33,859 nt of DNA from an uncultured Porphyromonadaceae bacterium (GTDB lineage: Bacteria; Bacteroidota; Bacteroidia; Bacteroidales; Muribaculaceae). The stretch spans positions 1-33,859 of the forward strand of contig CAMHQD010000025.1 in NCBI GenBank assembly GCA_946187345.1, given 5' to 3'. The notes under the pieces were generated by a model. The model was not told where the DNA came from. It searched no databases and saw only the letters and a list, made by a program, of their open reading frames with translations. The position numbers were made by a program, and so were the translations under genes. Below are positions 26,666 to 33,859 of the stretch, in pieces. How positions within the stretch are numbered: position 1 is the stretch's first letter; every line of letters starts with the position of its first letter.

Positions 26666-28711
26666 ATGGCAAAAGGTACAATTGGGGTAACGACAAGTAA
26701 CATCTTCCCCGTTATCAAAAAGTTTCTTTACAGCGACCATGAGATTTTCCTGCGCGAACTTGTCTCAAATGCGGTGGATGCCACCCAAAAGTTGCGCACC
26801 CTCTCTATGGCCGGCGAGTTCAACGGCTCGACCGACGGCTTGTCCGTCAGCGTCAGTGTAGACAAGGAGGCCGGCACAATCACCGTTAGCGACAACGGCA
26901 TCGGCATGACTGCCGAAGACGTTGACCGCTACATCAACCAGATCGCCTTCTCGGGCGCCGAGGAGTTCCTGAGCAAGTATAAGGACACTGCCGGAGCCAT
27001 TATCGGCCACTTTGGACTTGGCTTTTATAGCGCGTTTATGGTGGCCGACAAGGTGGAAATCCGCACTCTCAGTTATAAAGATGGGGCGCAAGCCGTGAGT
27101 TGGACGTGCGACGGCTCGCCGGAGTTTGATATGACCGACATCGACAAGGCTGAGCGCGGCACGGACATCATCCTGCATGTGGCTGATGACGAGAAGGAAT
27201 TTCTCGAGGACAACCGCATCGAGGGATTGCTGCGCAAGTATTGCCGTTTCTTGCCGGTACCGGTGATTTTTGGCAAAAAGAAGGAGTGGAAAGACGGCAA
27301 GATGCAGGACACAGACCAGGACAACATCATCAACGACGTGGAGCCGTTGTGGACCCGCAAACCGGCCGACCTCAAGGACGAGGACTACATCAACTTCTAC
27401 CACGCCATCCAACCCGGACAGGATGACCCGCTATTCTGGATCCACCTCAACGTGGACTACCCCTTTAACCTAACGGGCATCCTTTATTTCCCCAAAATTA
27501 AGAACAACCTCGACATCCGCAAGGATCGCATCCAACTCTACTGCAACCAAGTGTTTGTCACCGACAGCGTGGAAGGCGTTGTTCCGGAGTTCCTCACGCT
27601 GCTGCAAGGCGTGATTGACTCGCCCGACATCCCACTCAACGTGTCGCGCTCGGCATTGCAAGCCGACCGGAACGTTAAGATGATTGCCCAGCACATCACC
27701 AAGAAAGTCGCAGACCGCCTGCGCGACATATCCAAGAACGACCACGAGCAGTTTGAGCAGAAGTGGGACGACATCAAGATCTTTATCGAGTATGGTATGC
27801 TCAGCGACGAGAAGTTCTGTGAGCAGGCGATGAAATTTGCGTTGCTTGAGAATATCGACGGCAAGTTCTACAACTTTGAGGACTACAAGAAGTTGGTGGA
27901 GGCCAACCAAACAGACAAGGACGGCAATCTTGTGTATCTCTATGCCACCGACCGCGAGGCGCAATATTCCCACATCAAGGCGGCACAGGACATGGGATAC
28001 GACGTGCTCATCATGGACGGCCAACTTGACATTCCGTTTGCCGGACTTTTAGAGCAGAAGTTCGAGAAAACGCGCCTTGCGCGCGTTGATGCCGATGTGC
28101 CGGCTAACCTAATCCGCAAGGAGGATGTCAAGGCCGTTGAACTCACCGACGCACAGCGCGACCTGATGAGCCACGTGTTCTCGTCACAGGTGCCCAAGCA
28201 GGACAAGGCCGAGTTTATGGTCAATTTGGCCGCCCTGGGTGAAAACGCGCAGCCGGTGGTAATCACACAGAGCGAGTATATGCGCCGTATGAAGGAAATG
28301 GCGAAGTTCCAGCCGGGAATGAACTTTTACGGCGAACTGCCAGACGCTTATAACCTGACGCTCAACATCGACCACCGCTTGATTAAGGATATTCTGACGC
28401 AGGCAGAGGCGGCACTCGCTGATGATCTCAAGCCCGTCACCGATGAGATCGCATCCACGCAGAACATCGTCAACGCGCTGCGCGACCTTGACAAGGAGCA
28501 TAAGGAAGGTGAGCCGGACCACAAGGAGGAAATCGAGCGCAATGAGAACCGCTTGAACGAGTTGCGCTCTGAGCATGACGAGAAGATTGCTCAGTATGCA
28601 GCCGGCCAGGAACGCGTGCATCAACTCATTGACATCGCACTGCTCTCTAACGGCCTGCTCAAGGGCGAAGCCCTCAGCCGTTTCCTTGAGCGAAGCGTTG
28701 ACCTGCTGTAA
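26666..28711 (+). CDS. htpG: HtpG, bacterial Hsp90 chaperone
   Basis: 681 aa. The N-terminal GHKL ATPase domain has FLRELVSNAVDATQKL (Bergerat motif I), DNGIGMTAEDV and GHFGLGFYSAFMVADKVEI. The middle domain has GILYFPKIKNNLDIRKDRIQLYCNQVFV and PLNVSRSALQADRNVKMI. The C-terminal dimerisation domain follows and includes an insert of charged residues (about 610-650). It folds or holds client proteins under stress in the cytosol. The length exceeds E. coli HtpG (about 624) but is usual in this phylum. It follows clpC after 67 bp in the same direction and could be read from the same promoter. A long hairpin terminator lies just past its end. Confidence 0.98.
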   Translation: MAKGTIGVTTSNIFPVIKKFLYSDHEIFLRELVSNAVDATQKLRTLSMAGEFNGSTDGLSVSVSVDKEAGTITVSDNGIGMTAEDVDRYINQIAFSGAEEFLSKYKDTAGAIIGHFGLGFYSAFMVADKVEIRTLSYKDGAQAVSWTCDGSPEFDMTDIDKAERGTDIILHVADDEKEFLEDNRIEGLLRKYCRFLPVPVIFGKKKEWKDGKMQDTDQDNIINDVEPLWTRKPADLKDEDYINFYHAIQPGQDDPLFWIHLNVDYPFNLTGILYFPKIKNNLDIRKDRIQLYCNQVFVTDSVEGVVPEFLTLLQGVIDSPDIPLNVSRSALQADRNVKMIAQHITKKVADRLRDISKNDHEQFEQKWDDIKIFIEYGMLSDEKFCEQAMKFALLENIDGKFYNFEDYKKLVEANQTDKDGNLVYLYATDREAQYSHIKAAQDMGYDVLIMDGQLDIPFAGLLEQKFEKTRLARVDADVPANLIRKEDVKAVELTDAQRDLMSHVFSSQVPKQDKAEFMVNLAALGENAQPVVITQSEYMRRMKEMAKFQPGMNFYGELPDAYNLTLNIDHRLIKDILTQAEAALADDLKPVTDEIASTQNIVNALRDLDKEHKEGEPDHKEEIERNENRLNELRSEHDEKIAQYAAGQERVHQLIDIALLSNGLLKGEALSRFLERSVDLL

Positions 28712-28734
28712 CACGCCATCCACAACCTGTCTTA

Positions 28735-28784
28735 TCTCCCGCCGGCGACACAAATATCACGATTATTTGTGTCGCCGACGGGAG
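28735..28784. terminator. 22-bp hairpin, bidirectional terminator between htpG and yraN
   Basis: Left arm 28735-28756 and right arm 28763-28784 pair over 22 bases with one mismatch around a 6-base loop. Both genes point toward it. No strong T-run flanks it, so it may rely on stem strength. Confidence 0.8.
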
Positions 28785-28794
28785 ACTTTATATA

Positions 28795-29178
28795 TTAATG
28801 GTAGGTTTTCAAGGGCACATCAAAGGCGTTGGGGTAGTAATCGAGTGCCATCTGCCCTGAGGCGTCTTTCTGCACGATTATGACATCAAACTGGACATCA
28901 ATGTTGAGGTTATAGTGATGGACATAGCCGTTGGCGGCGTTGATTAGCAGCCGGCGCTTGCGCAGGGTGATTGCCTGCATGAAGTCAAAGGTGACGTTTG
29001 CGGTGCGCGTTTTGACTTCGACAATGTGCAACAGCCGCACGCCTTCCTCATAAGCCACAATATCAATTTCAAGGTGATTGAGACGCCAATTCACATCCCT
29101 AATCACCATCCCCTTGGCGATGAGCAGTTCACACGCCGCCTGCTCACCTTCGTGTCCCAGTTCATTATGCTTTGCCAT
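28795..29178 (-). CDS. YraN/UPF0102 family, nuclease-fold protein
   Basis: 127 aa. The N-terminal NELGHEGEQAACELL and the core HLEIDIVAYEEG with IVEVKTRTA match UPF0102, with the D-(x)n-ExK residues of the PD-(D/E)XK restriction-endonuclease-like fold. The family is widespread, often near replication or ribosome-assembly genes, and its biochemical role is unproven. It starts at the ATG at 29178, 12 bases after the stop of the upstream beta-lactamase-like gene, so the two are probably co-transcribed. Confidence 0.9.
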   Translation of the reverse strand: MAKHNELGHEGEQAACELLIAKGMVIRDVNWRLNHLEIDIVAYEEGVRLLHIVEVKTRTANVTFDFMQAITLRKRRLLINAANGYVHHYNLNIDVQFDVIIVQKDASGQMALDYYPNAFDVPLKTYH

Positions 29179-29190
29179 AAAATGTGTGCC

Positions 29191-30318
29191 TTATTTCACG
29201 CGCAAAATCTGCCACACACGGTTAACCATTGCCATGCGGTCAATATCGTTGCGGGTCGAAAAGAAAAGGAATACCAAGTCGCGCTCGGGCACTTTGCCGG
29301 CATAAATGGTGAAACCGCCGTTATCACCGGTGTGATATACAATATCCGGATGACCGGGTGTCTGCTGGATGAAGAAGCCGTAGCCATAACCTACGTTTGG
29401 CTGATAGCCATAGTTGGCGTCGGGCTCAAGGGTTATTTTGCGCGAATACGCTTGACGGAGCATCGCCTCGTCAAGCACCAGGCCGTGTGACAACGCGTTT
29501 TCCCACTTCATGAAGTCGTTGATGGACGTGTAAAGGCCACCGTCGGCCTTCGTCGCGAAAAATGACTCCTCACCGTAATCGAACTCTACATACCGGCCGA
29601 GGCTATCGCTCCACGCGTAGCCATGCGCCATATCCGCTATTTCTCGGCCTGCCTCAAAATAGGCCGTGCGCGTCATGCCGGCCTTGTCAAACACCTCTTG
29701 ACGCATATAGTCCTCAAACGTCTCGCCCGTGGCGCGCTCAACAATCTGATAAATCAACTGATAAGTGGGATTGATGTACTCATATTTTGAACCGGGCTCG
29801 AAGTGTAAACTGTCAAGATTCTCCATGTATCCCACCGAGGCCACATCTGTCGCGTGAAGCACAAAGTCGCGGTCATCGCGAGGCCGCGCGTCGGGGATGC
29901 CGCTGGTGTGACTGAGGATGTGGCGCAGTTTGACGCGCCTGTAGAAATCGGCCTTAAACTCAGGAAATAATTTGCTCAGCGAATCAGAAAGCAACACTTT
30001 GCCCTCATCGGCGAGTTGCAAAATGGCTATAGCGGCAAACTGCTTCGACACCGACGCGATGCAGAAGTTTGTGCTGTCACTCACCGGCACCTTAGTCTCA
30101 AGGTCAGCGACTCCGAAGCAGCGCTCGTAAATCACCTGACCATGATCCACAATGGCGACCGCGGCACCGGGACCCAAGGGGTCGGAATAAACAGTCTCGA
30201 AAACCGAATCGATGCCCGCACGCTGCGCCTCACTCAAGGCGCGACTATGACCGCACGATGTTAGTTGTGCCGCAAGGAGTAGCGAAACAATAACATTAAA
30301 GCAATACTTTAGTTTCAT
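29191..30318 (-). CDS. Serine beta-lactamase-fold lipoprotein
   Basis: 375 aa. A lipoprotein signal ends in LTSC (Cys22), so it is a membrane-anchored periplasmic protein. The catalytic triad of class C beta-lactamase/penicillin-binding folds is present: S89-V-S-K92, Y181-I-N183 and H329-T-G331. The family includes esterases, D-aminopeptidases and peptidoglycan carboxypeptidases; sequence alone does not decide, and resistance is not implied. It is the first gene of a two-gene unit with yraN. A TATCTTTG box lies about 80 bp upstream, sharing the intergenic region with the divergent beta-helix gene. Confidence 0.92.
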   Translation of the reverse strand: MKLKYCFNVIVSLLLAAQLTSCGHSRALSEAQRAGIDSVFETVYSDPLGPGAAVAIVDHGQVIYERCFGVADLETKVPVSDSTNFCIASVSKQFAAIAILQLADEGKVLLSDSLSKLFPEFKADFYRRVKLRHILSHTSGIPDARPRDDRDFVLHATDVASVGYMENLDSLHFEPGSKYEYINPTYQLIYQIVERATGETFEDYMRQEVFDKAGMTRTAYFEAGREIADMAHGYAWSDSLGRYVEFDYGEESFFATKADGGLYTSINDFMKWENALSHGLVLDEAMLRQAYSRKITLEPDANYGYQPNVGYGYGFFIQQTPGHPDIVYHTGDNGGFTIYAGKVPERDLVFLFFSTRNDIDRMAMVNRVWQILRVK

Positions 30319-30368
30319 TTTATCAAAATACTTGATTTTAGGGATTTACAATTATTTACTACCTACTC

Positions 30369-30389
30369 ATCCGGCACTTCGCGCCGGAT
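30369..30389. repeat. Hairpin ATCCGGC/GCCGGAT in the beta-lactamase leader
   Basis: Perfect 7-bp arms (30369-30375 and 30383-30389) with a 7-base loop lie in the minus-strand leader between the probable promoter and the start codon. No T-run is adjacent. It may affect mRNA stability; the function is unknown. Confidence 0.5.
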
Positions 30390-30398
30390 TTCGTTATG

Positions 30399-30406
30399 CA
30401 AAGATA
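30399..30406 (-). promoter_or_regulatory. Probable -7 box (TATCTTTG) for beta-lactamase-like gene
   Basis: The minus strand reads TATCTTTGCA. It faces an identical TATCTTTGCA on the plus strand at 30429-30438, so the two divergent promoters share the same -7 box. No clear -33 is visible. Confidence 0.5.
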
Positions 30407-30428
30407 CACATTTTCAAAATAAAATGCT

Positions 30429-30436
30429 TATCTTTG
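30429..30436 (+). promoter_or_regulatory. Probable -7 box (TATCTTTG) for beta-helix gene
   Basis: TATCTTTG matches TAnnTTTG and ends 22 bases before the ATG, giving a short leader. The -33 element is not convincing. Confidence 0.5.
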
Positions 30437-30458
30437 CAATATTCTTTCTGAATCTGTC

Positions 30459-32165
30459 ATGAATCATTCGATTTTTTTCAAGACGGCACTCGCGCTCATC
30501 ATAGTGTGCGCCTCCGCCATCGGCACCGATGCCGCGGCCCAAAACCGTATCTATACTGTCGACCGCCTCATCAGCGGCGGCACCGTCAACATCCCGGACA
30601 ACTCCATCGTGCGCTTCACCCGTGGCGGCAGGATTGTCAACGCCACCGTCACGGGCCGCAATCTGACTGTGGAACCGAACGGCACAAGTCTTGCTTTTGC
30701 CGGCTGCGACTTCCGGAATGCGACCATAGTCAATTCCACCCTTCACGCCGCCAATCTGGGGTTTGTGAGCGATATGACCGCCGTTGACTTCACCTTCGAC
30801 TACAAGGGGCTGAGACTCGACACGCGGCGACACACGGGCACGGACAACACGGCGGCGTGGAAGCAGTTGGAGCAGTTGCTGAGCGGCAGCGATGGTGTGA
30901 CGGTCGACTTTGACGGCGGCAAATACTTTAACACATCGGCCACACGGTTCATCAAAGTGAGCGACGCCGTCAACCTGCGGCTCACCGGCGGCTCGGTGAT
31001 TATGGGGCTGCGGCTGATCAACTGCAGCCATGTGAGGATACATCACATGAACTGGCTGGGTTACCACGAGGCCCACGACTTCCCGCCGATTTACGACAAA
31101 GAGCCCGTGACCTTCAACGGCGTTAAATACACCACCGCCAATTCGTTCAAGATGAAAGGCGACGGCCTCGCCAATCTGGGTGTGGCCGACGACGGCATCT
31201 GGGCCTATGTCGATACTGACGGCAAGACGAGCAGCGACATTGACATCCGCCACTGCCACTTCGAGATGCGGCAGGGTGGCATCATGGTGGGCACACGCAG
31301 CGACAAACGCATCACCACCGACGTCACCGCCGACAGTTGCACAATGAGCCACATCGCTTATCAGCCGCTGGGCTTCCACGCGAGCCGTTGCACCGCCACG
31401 CACATCACGTCGGACTATTGTTTCCAGCCCATCGACATCTCAACGTGCAGCAACCACGTCACCGTGAGCGACAGCCGCTTCACGCGCTGCGCCACCGGCC
31501 CCAAGCAGGAGTCGGGAGAACAATTCCGGTCCATGCTTCACGACAATGCCATCACCCGCTGCCACTTCGAGATAAACGACGACTACTATATGCTCGACGG
31601 CTCGCAATTCACACTCAGCATCGCCGAGGGCGCGCCGGACGACGTGTTCCGCATGAGCGACTGCACATTCAACGTCAAGAAAAACCGAGCCTTTGGCGGC
31701 GTGCGATGCCGCACATCGCGTGCCGTGTTCACTAACGTCACCTTCAACTACGACATCAACCTTCACCCCAAAAACAAGTCCAAATGGTCGATGACCGAGG
31801 TGTTTTCGGTTTTCGGCAAGAGTGCCTCCAAGCCGCAATTTGAACTCAACAACGTCACCGTCAACCTATCGCGAGGGACACGCGTCAACAATCTATGTTT
31901 CCCGCACGTTGCAGGCGTGAATATGCGCTTCAGCGCCACGCGCCTCAAGGTAATCGGCGCGGGCACCGTCAAAGCCTATTTCAACACAGTCAAGGATCTG
32001 CGGATAGACAATAGCGAACTCAACGCACAGGCCACGTCATTATTCACCGGCGACAAAAACACCGTCACCTCGCTCAAGAATAACACCATCCGTTGCAGCA
32101 AAGTCGCCGACACCAAGCGCTCCCCCGCCATCGACCGCCGCTCCAACACCCTCATCACTAACTAG
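30459..32165 (+). CDS. Secreted right-handed beta-helix protein, function unknown
   Basis: 568 aa. An N-terminal signal peptide (FFKTALALIIVCASAIGTDA) ends near AAA-QN, with no lipobox, so it is exported. The rest is a repetitive beta-rich protein with short strands ending in Asn/Thr/Ser/Asp turns (IVNATVTGRNLTVEPNG; FRNATIVNSTLHAANLG; SDIDIRHCHFEMRQGGIMV; VTVSDSRFTRC), typical of parallel beta-helix (pectate-lyase-like) folds. I see no catalytic residue set that names a sugar lyase or hydrolase. There is no visible C-terminal sorting domain. It could act on polysaccharide or be structural (inference). It stands alone between two promoters. Confidence 0.8.
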   Translation: MNHSIFFKTALALIIVCASAIGTDAAAQNRIYTVDRLISGGTVNIPDNSIVRFTRGGRIVNATVTGRNLTVEPNGTSLAFAGCDFRNATIVNSTLHAANLGFVSDMTAVDFTFDYKGLRLDTRRHTGTDNTAAWKQLEQLLSGSDGVTVDFDGGKYFNTSATRFIKVSDAVNLRLTGGSVIMGLRLINCSHVRIHHMNWLGYHEAHDFPPIYDKEPVTFNGVKYTTANSFKMKGDGLANLGVADDGIWAYVDTDGKTSSDIDIRHCHFEMRQGGIMVGTRSDKRITTDVTADSCTMSHIAYQPLGFHASRCTATHITSDYCFQPIDISTCSNHVTVSDSRFTRCATGPKQESGEQFRSMLHDNAITRCHFEINDDYYMLDGSQFTLSIAEGAPDDVFRMSDCTFNVKKNRAFGGVRCRTSRAVFTNVTFNYDINLHPKNKSKWSMTEVFSVFGKSASKPQFELNNVTVNLSRGTRVNNLCFPHVAGVNMRFSATRLKVIGAGTVKAYFNTVKDLRIDNSELNAQATSLFTGDKNTVTSLKNNTIRCSKVADTKRSPAIDRRSNTLITN

Positions 32166-32274
32166 CGTTTTGTTTTTCGACCACTCGACTTCTCGGCCAC
32201 TCGATTATTCGATAAAAACTAAATCCAAAAACTAAAAAAATAAAAAAACTATCTCACAATTCACACTTTTTTTG

Positions 32275-32282
32275 TATCTTTG
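32275..32282 (+). promoter_or_regulatory. Probable -7 box (TATCTTTG) for pgk
   Basis: TATCTTTGCG matches the Bacteroidetes -7 box and lies 62 bases upstream of the pgk ATG, just after an A-rich stretch. The upstream gap also holds repeated TCGA/CACTCGA micro-motifs. Confidence 0.65.
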
Positions 32283-32344
32283 CGTGTGATTTTGTCCACA
32301 ACAAGTTTCGACACTTCTAAATATATTATAATTTAATAACACAA

Positions 32345-33598
32345 ATGGTTAATATCCAAGATTTTAACTTTGCAGGCAAGAAGGCAATCGTCCGCGTTGA
32401 CTTCAACGTGCCCCTCAACGAGCAGGGCCAGATTACCGACGATACCCGCATCCGTGGCGCGCTGCCCACCCTCAAGAAGATTCTCGCCGATGGCGGTGCT
32501 CTGATTATCATGAGCCACATGGGCAAGCCCAAGGGCAAAGTCAACCCGAAGTTGTCGCTCGGACAAATCACCGACGCCGTGGCCGCCGCTCTGGGCTGCC
32601 CCGTCAAGTTCGCCCCCGACTGCGCCAAGGCCGCTGATGCCGCCGCCGCACTCAAGCCCGGCGAAGTGCTCCTGCTGGAGAATCTCCGCTTCTATCCCGA
32701 GGAGGAAGGCAAGCCTGTGGGCATCGACAAGGCCGACCCCGCCTACGACGCCGCCAAGAAGGAGATGAAGGCACGCCAGACCGAGTTCGCCAAGACACTC
32801 GCCGGCTATGCCGATGTTTACGTCAACGACGCTTTCGGCACCGCTCACCGTCGCCACGCCTCCACGGCCGTCATCGCCGACTTCTTCGACGCCGACCACA
32901 AGATGCTCGGCCTCCTCATGGAGAAGGAAGTGAACGCCATCGACGCCGTGCTGCGCAACGCCCAGCACCCCTTCACCGCCATCATCGGCGGCAGCAAGGT
33001 CAGCAGCAAACTCGGTGTGATCAAGTTCTTGCTCGACAAGGTCGATAACCTCATCATCGGTGGCGGCATGGGCTTCACCTTCATCAAGGCCCAGGGCGGA
33101 CACATCGGCAACTCGCTCCACGAGGACGAACTCATGCCCGATGCTCTCGCCATCATCGAGGCCTGCAAGGAGAAGGGCGTCAAACTCAGCCTCTCCACCC
33201 AGACCATCGCCGCCGACGACTTCAGCAACGATGCCAACCGCAAGCCCGTCGACATCTTCAACATCCCCGAAGGATGGGAAGGCATGGACGCCGGCGAGGA
33301 GTCGCTGGCCGCATGGCGCGAGATTATTCTCAACAGCAAGACGATTCTTTGGAACGGCCCCGTTGGCGTGTTCGAGTTTGAGAACTTCGCCCACGGCACC
33401 GGCGAGATTGCCAAGTACGTGGCCGAGGCCACGCGCCAAGGCGCCTTCTCGCTCATCGGCGGTGGTGACTCGGTCGCCGCTGTCAACAAGTTCGGCCTCG
33501 CCGATCAGGTCTCGTATGTCTCCACCGGTGGTGGCGCCATGCTCGAGGCCATCGAGGGCAAAGTATTGCCCGGTGTCGCTGCCATCAAAGGCGAGTGA
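32345..33598 (+). CDS. pgk: Phosphoglycerate kinase
   Basis: 417 aa, full length. The N-terminal domain has [20 protein letters not shown] and MSHMGKPKG (substrate-binding), [12 protein letters not shown] and [11 protein letters not shown]. The hinge and nucleotide-binding domain have [49 protein letters not shown] and the C-terminal [27 protein letters not shown]. It transfers phosphate from 1,3-bisphosphoglycerate to ADP in glycolysis, in the cytosol. Codon use is more strongly biased toward C/G third positions than its neighbours, as expected for a highly expressed gene. Nothing follows in the same unit within the window. Confidence 0.99.
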   Translation: MVNIQDFNFAGKKAIVRVDFNVPLNEQGQITDDTRIRGALPTLKKILADGGALIIMSHMGKPKGKVNPKLSLGQITDAVAAALGCPVKFAPDCAKAADAAAALKPGEVLLLENLRFYPEEEGKPVGIDKADPAYDAAKKEMKARQTEFAKTLAGYADVYVNDAFGTAHRRHASTAVIADFFDADHKMLGLLMEKEVNAIDAVLRNAQHPFTAIIGGSKVSSKLGVIKFLLDKVDNLIIGGGMGFTFIKAQGGHIGNSLHEDELMPDALAIIEACKEKGVKLSLSTQTIAADDFSNDANRKPVDIFNIPEGWEGMDAGEESLAAWREIILNSKTILWNGPVGVFEFENFAHGTGEIAKYVAEATRQGAFSLIGGGDSVAAVNKFGLADQVSYVSTGGGAMLEAIEGKVLPGVAAIKGE

Positions 33599-33612
33599 CC
33601 GGATTGCTTAAC

Positions 33613-33646
33613 TTTCGTATAAAACTACATGATAACAATAAATTTG
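33613..33646 (+). promoter_or_regulatory. Possible promoter after pgk (TTTCG, TAAATTTG)
   Basis: TAAATTTG at 33639-33646 fits the -7 consensus, and a TTTCG at 33613-33617 lies 21 bases upstream. It points rightward into a region without an open reading frame. Confidence 0.4.
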
Positions 33647-33652
33647 CGACAC

Positions 33653-33824
33653 ACATCGTAATCATAGTATGTTGAATAAAGTGGTCGTATACTAAAATGT
33701 TTTATTCCTTTTTCTCCTCCCCTCGGAGGGGTTGAGGCAGAACAAAAAGATTTCCCAAAATCTAGTATACATCCCGAAGGGTTTGCAGACGACTGTTGTC
33801 CCACCTGCAACCCTTCATTTTTTA
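33653..33824 (+). ncRNA. Candidate structured small RNA or leader after pgk
   Basis: Between the possible promoter and the terminator there is no ORF of note. The stretch holds a long-range stem GTATACTA (33687-33694)/TAGTATAC (33763-33770) that encloses a C-rich tract and the hairpin CCCCT-CGG-AGGGG (about 33717-33730). A terminator hairpin then follows. The layout (promoter, enclosed stem, hairpin, terminator) suits a small RNA of about 170 nt or an attenuated leader of the next gene. I do not recognise a known family (not 6S, SRP RNA or tmRNA by visible features). The rest of the final 260 bases holds no gene. Confidence 0.3.
33776..33824 (+). terminator. Intrinsic terminator near right edge
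   Basis: The arms GAAGGGTTTGCAG (33776-33788) and CTGCAACCCTTC (33805-33816) pair over 12 bp with one bulged T. They are followed by ATTTTTTAT. It lies about 180 bases beyond the pgk stop, so it could end either pgk transcripts or the candidate small RNA. Confidence 0.7.
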
Positions 33825-33859
33825 TACAAGAGAACAGGAGGGAAATTTTAGACAGGAGT

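Noticed and set aside
29191-30318. Antibiotic-resistance beta-lactamase
   Set aside because: The fold and triad are shared by many esterases and peptidases; no class A/C resistance-specific signature beyond the triad is visible, and it is a lipoprotein linked to yraN.
30414-31403. 329-codon minus-strand frame opposite the beta-helix gene
   Set aside because: The translation is Val/Ala/Gly-rich with no motif, and the plus-strand gene has a clear signal peptide and promoter.
32333-33439. 368-codon minus-strand frame opposite pgk
   Set aside because: It arises from the strong codon bias of pgk; the pgk motifs are complete.
33653-33824. 6S RNA, SRP RNA or tmRNA after pgk
   Set aside because: No long central-bubble rod, no GGAA tetraloop-type SRP core and no tRNA-like end are visible; I keep it only as an unassigned candidate.

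Overview
This window looks like a piece of a Bacteroidales chromosome, possibly a Muribaculaceae-type gut organism. Three things suggest this: a complete Bat (Bacteroides aerotolerance) operon, the gene order sppA-lpxK-punA-thiL, and promoter-like TAnnTTTG (-7) boxes typical of Bacteroidetes in front of many transcription units. Coding density is high, no gap exceeds 300 bases, and I see no tRNA, rRNA, CRISPR array, insertion sequence or phage gene. Most of the content is chromosomal housekeeping. The family assignment is inference; the phylum-level call is strong.

Positions 1-15424 are all on the minus strand. Read in the direction of transcription from the right they hold: an HU-like protein; a membrane-anchored HU/LysM fusion; ligA and a CPBP membrane protease; sppA, lpxK, punA and thiL; lepA; an RlmD-type rRNA methyltransferase overlapping a CYTH protein; and an FHA protein followed by a serine/threonine kinase that runs off the left edge. 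A divergent promoter region at 15425-15654 separates this half from the plus-strand half.

Positions 15655-24346 are the Bat operon: moxR, a DUF58 gene, a BatD-like membrane protein gene, batA, batB, batC, batD and batE, ending in a strong intrinsic terminator. The MoxR ATPase, DUF58 protein and two VWA membrane proteins probably form an envelope-associated chaperone-like assembly with the TPR/BatD proteins. The operon is followed by two stress chaperone genes, an N-domain-less clpC and htpG. Next come convergent yraN and a beta-lactamase-fold lipoprotein (minus), a divergent secreted beta-helix protein (plus) and pgk. The last 260 bases hold no gene but contain a promoter-like box, a long-range stem and a terminator that could define a small structured RNA.

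The most notable items are: the HU-EP-repeat-transmembrane-LysM protein, which could bridge DNA to the cell wall; the FHA/kinase pair, both with Pro/Gln-rich tails and both with unusual residues in key motifs; the ClpC-type unfoldase whose N-domain is replaced by a short acidic/disordered leader, with a terminator hairpin just ahead of its start; the 15-bp in-frame repeat in batC; and the structured non-coding segment after pgk. I see no clearly unprecedented multi-gene system.
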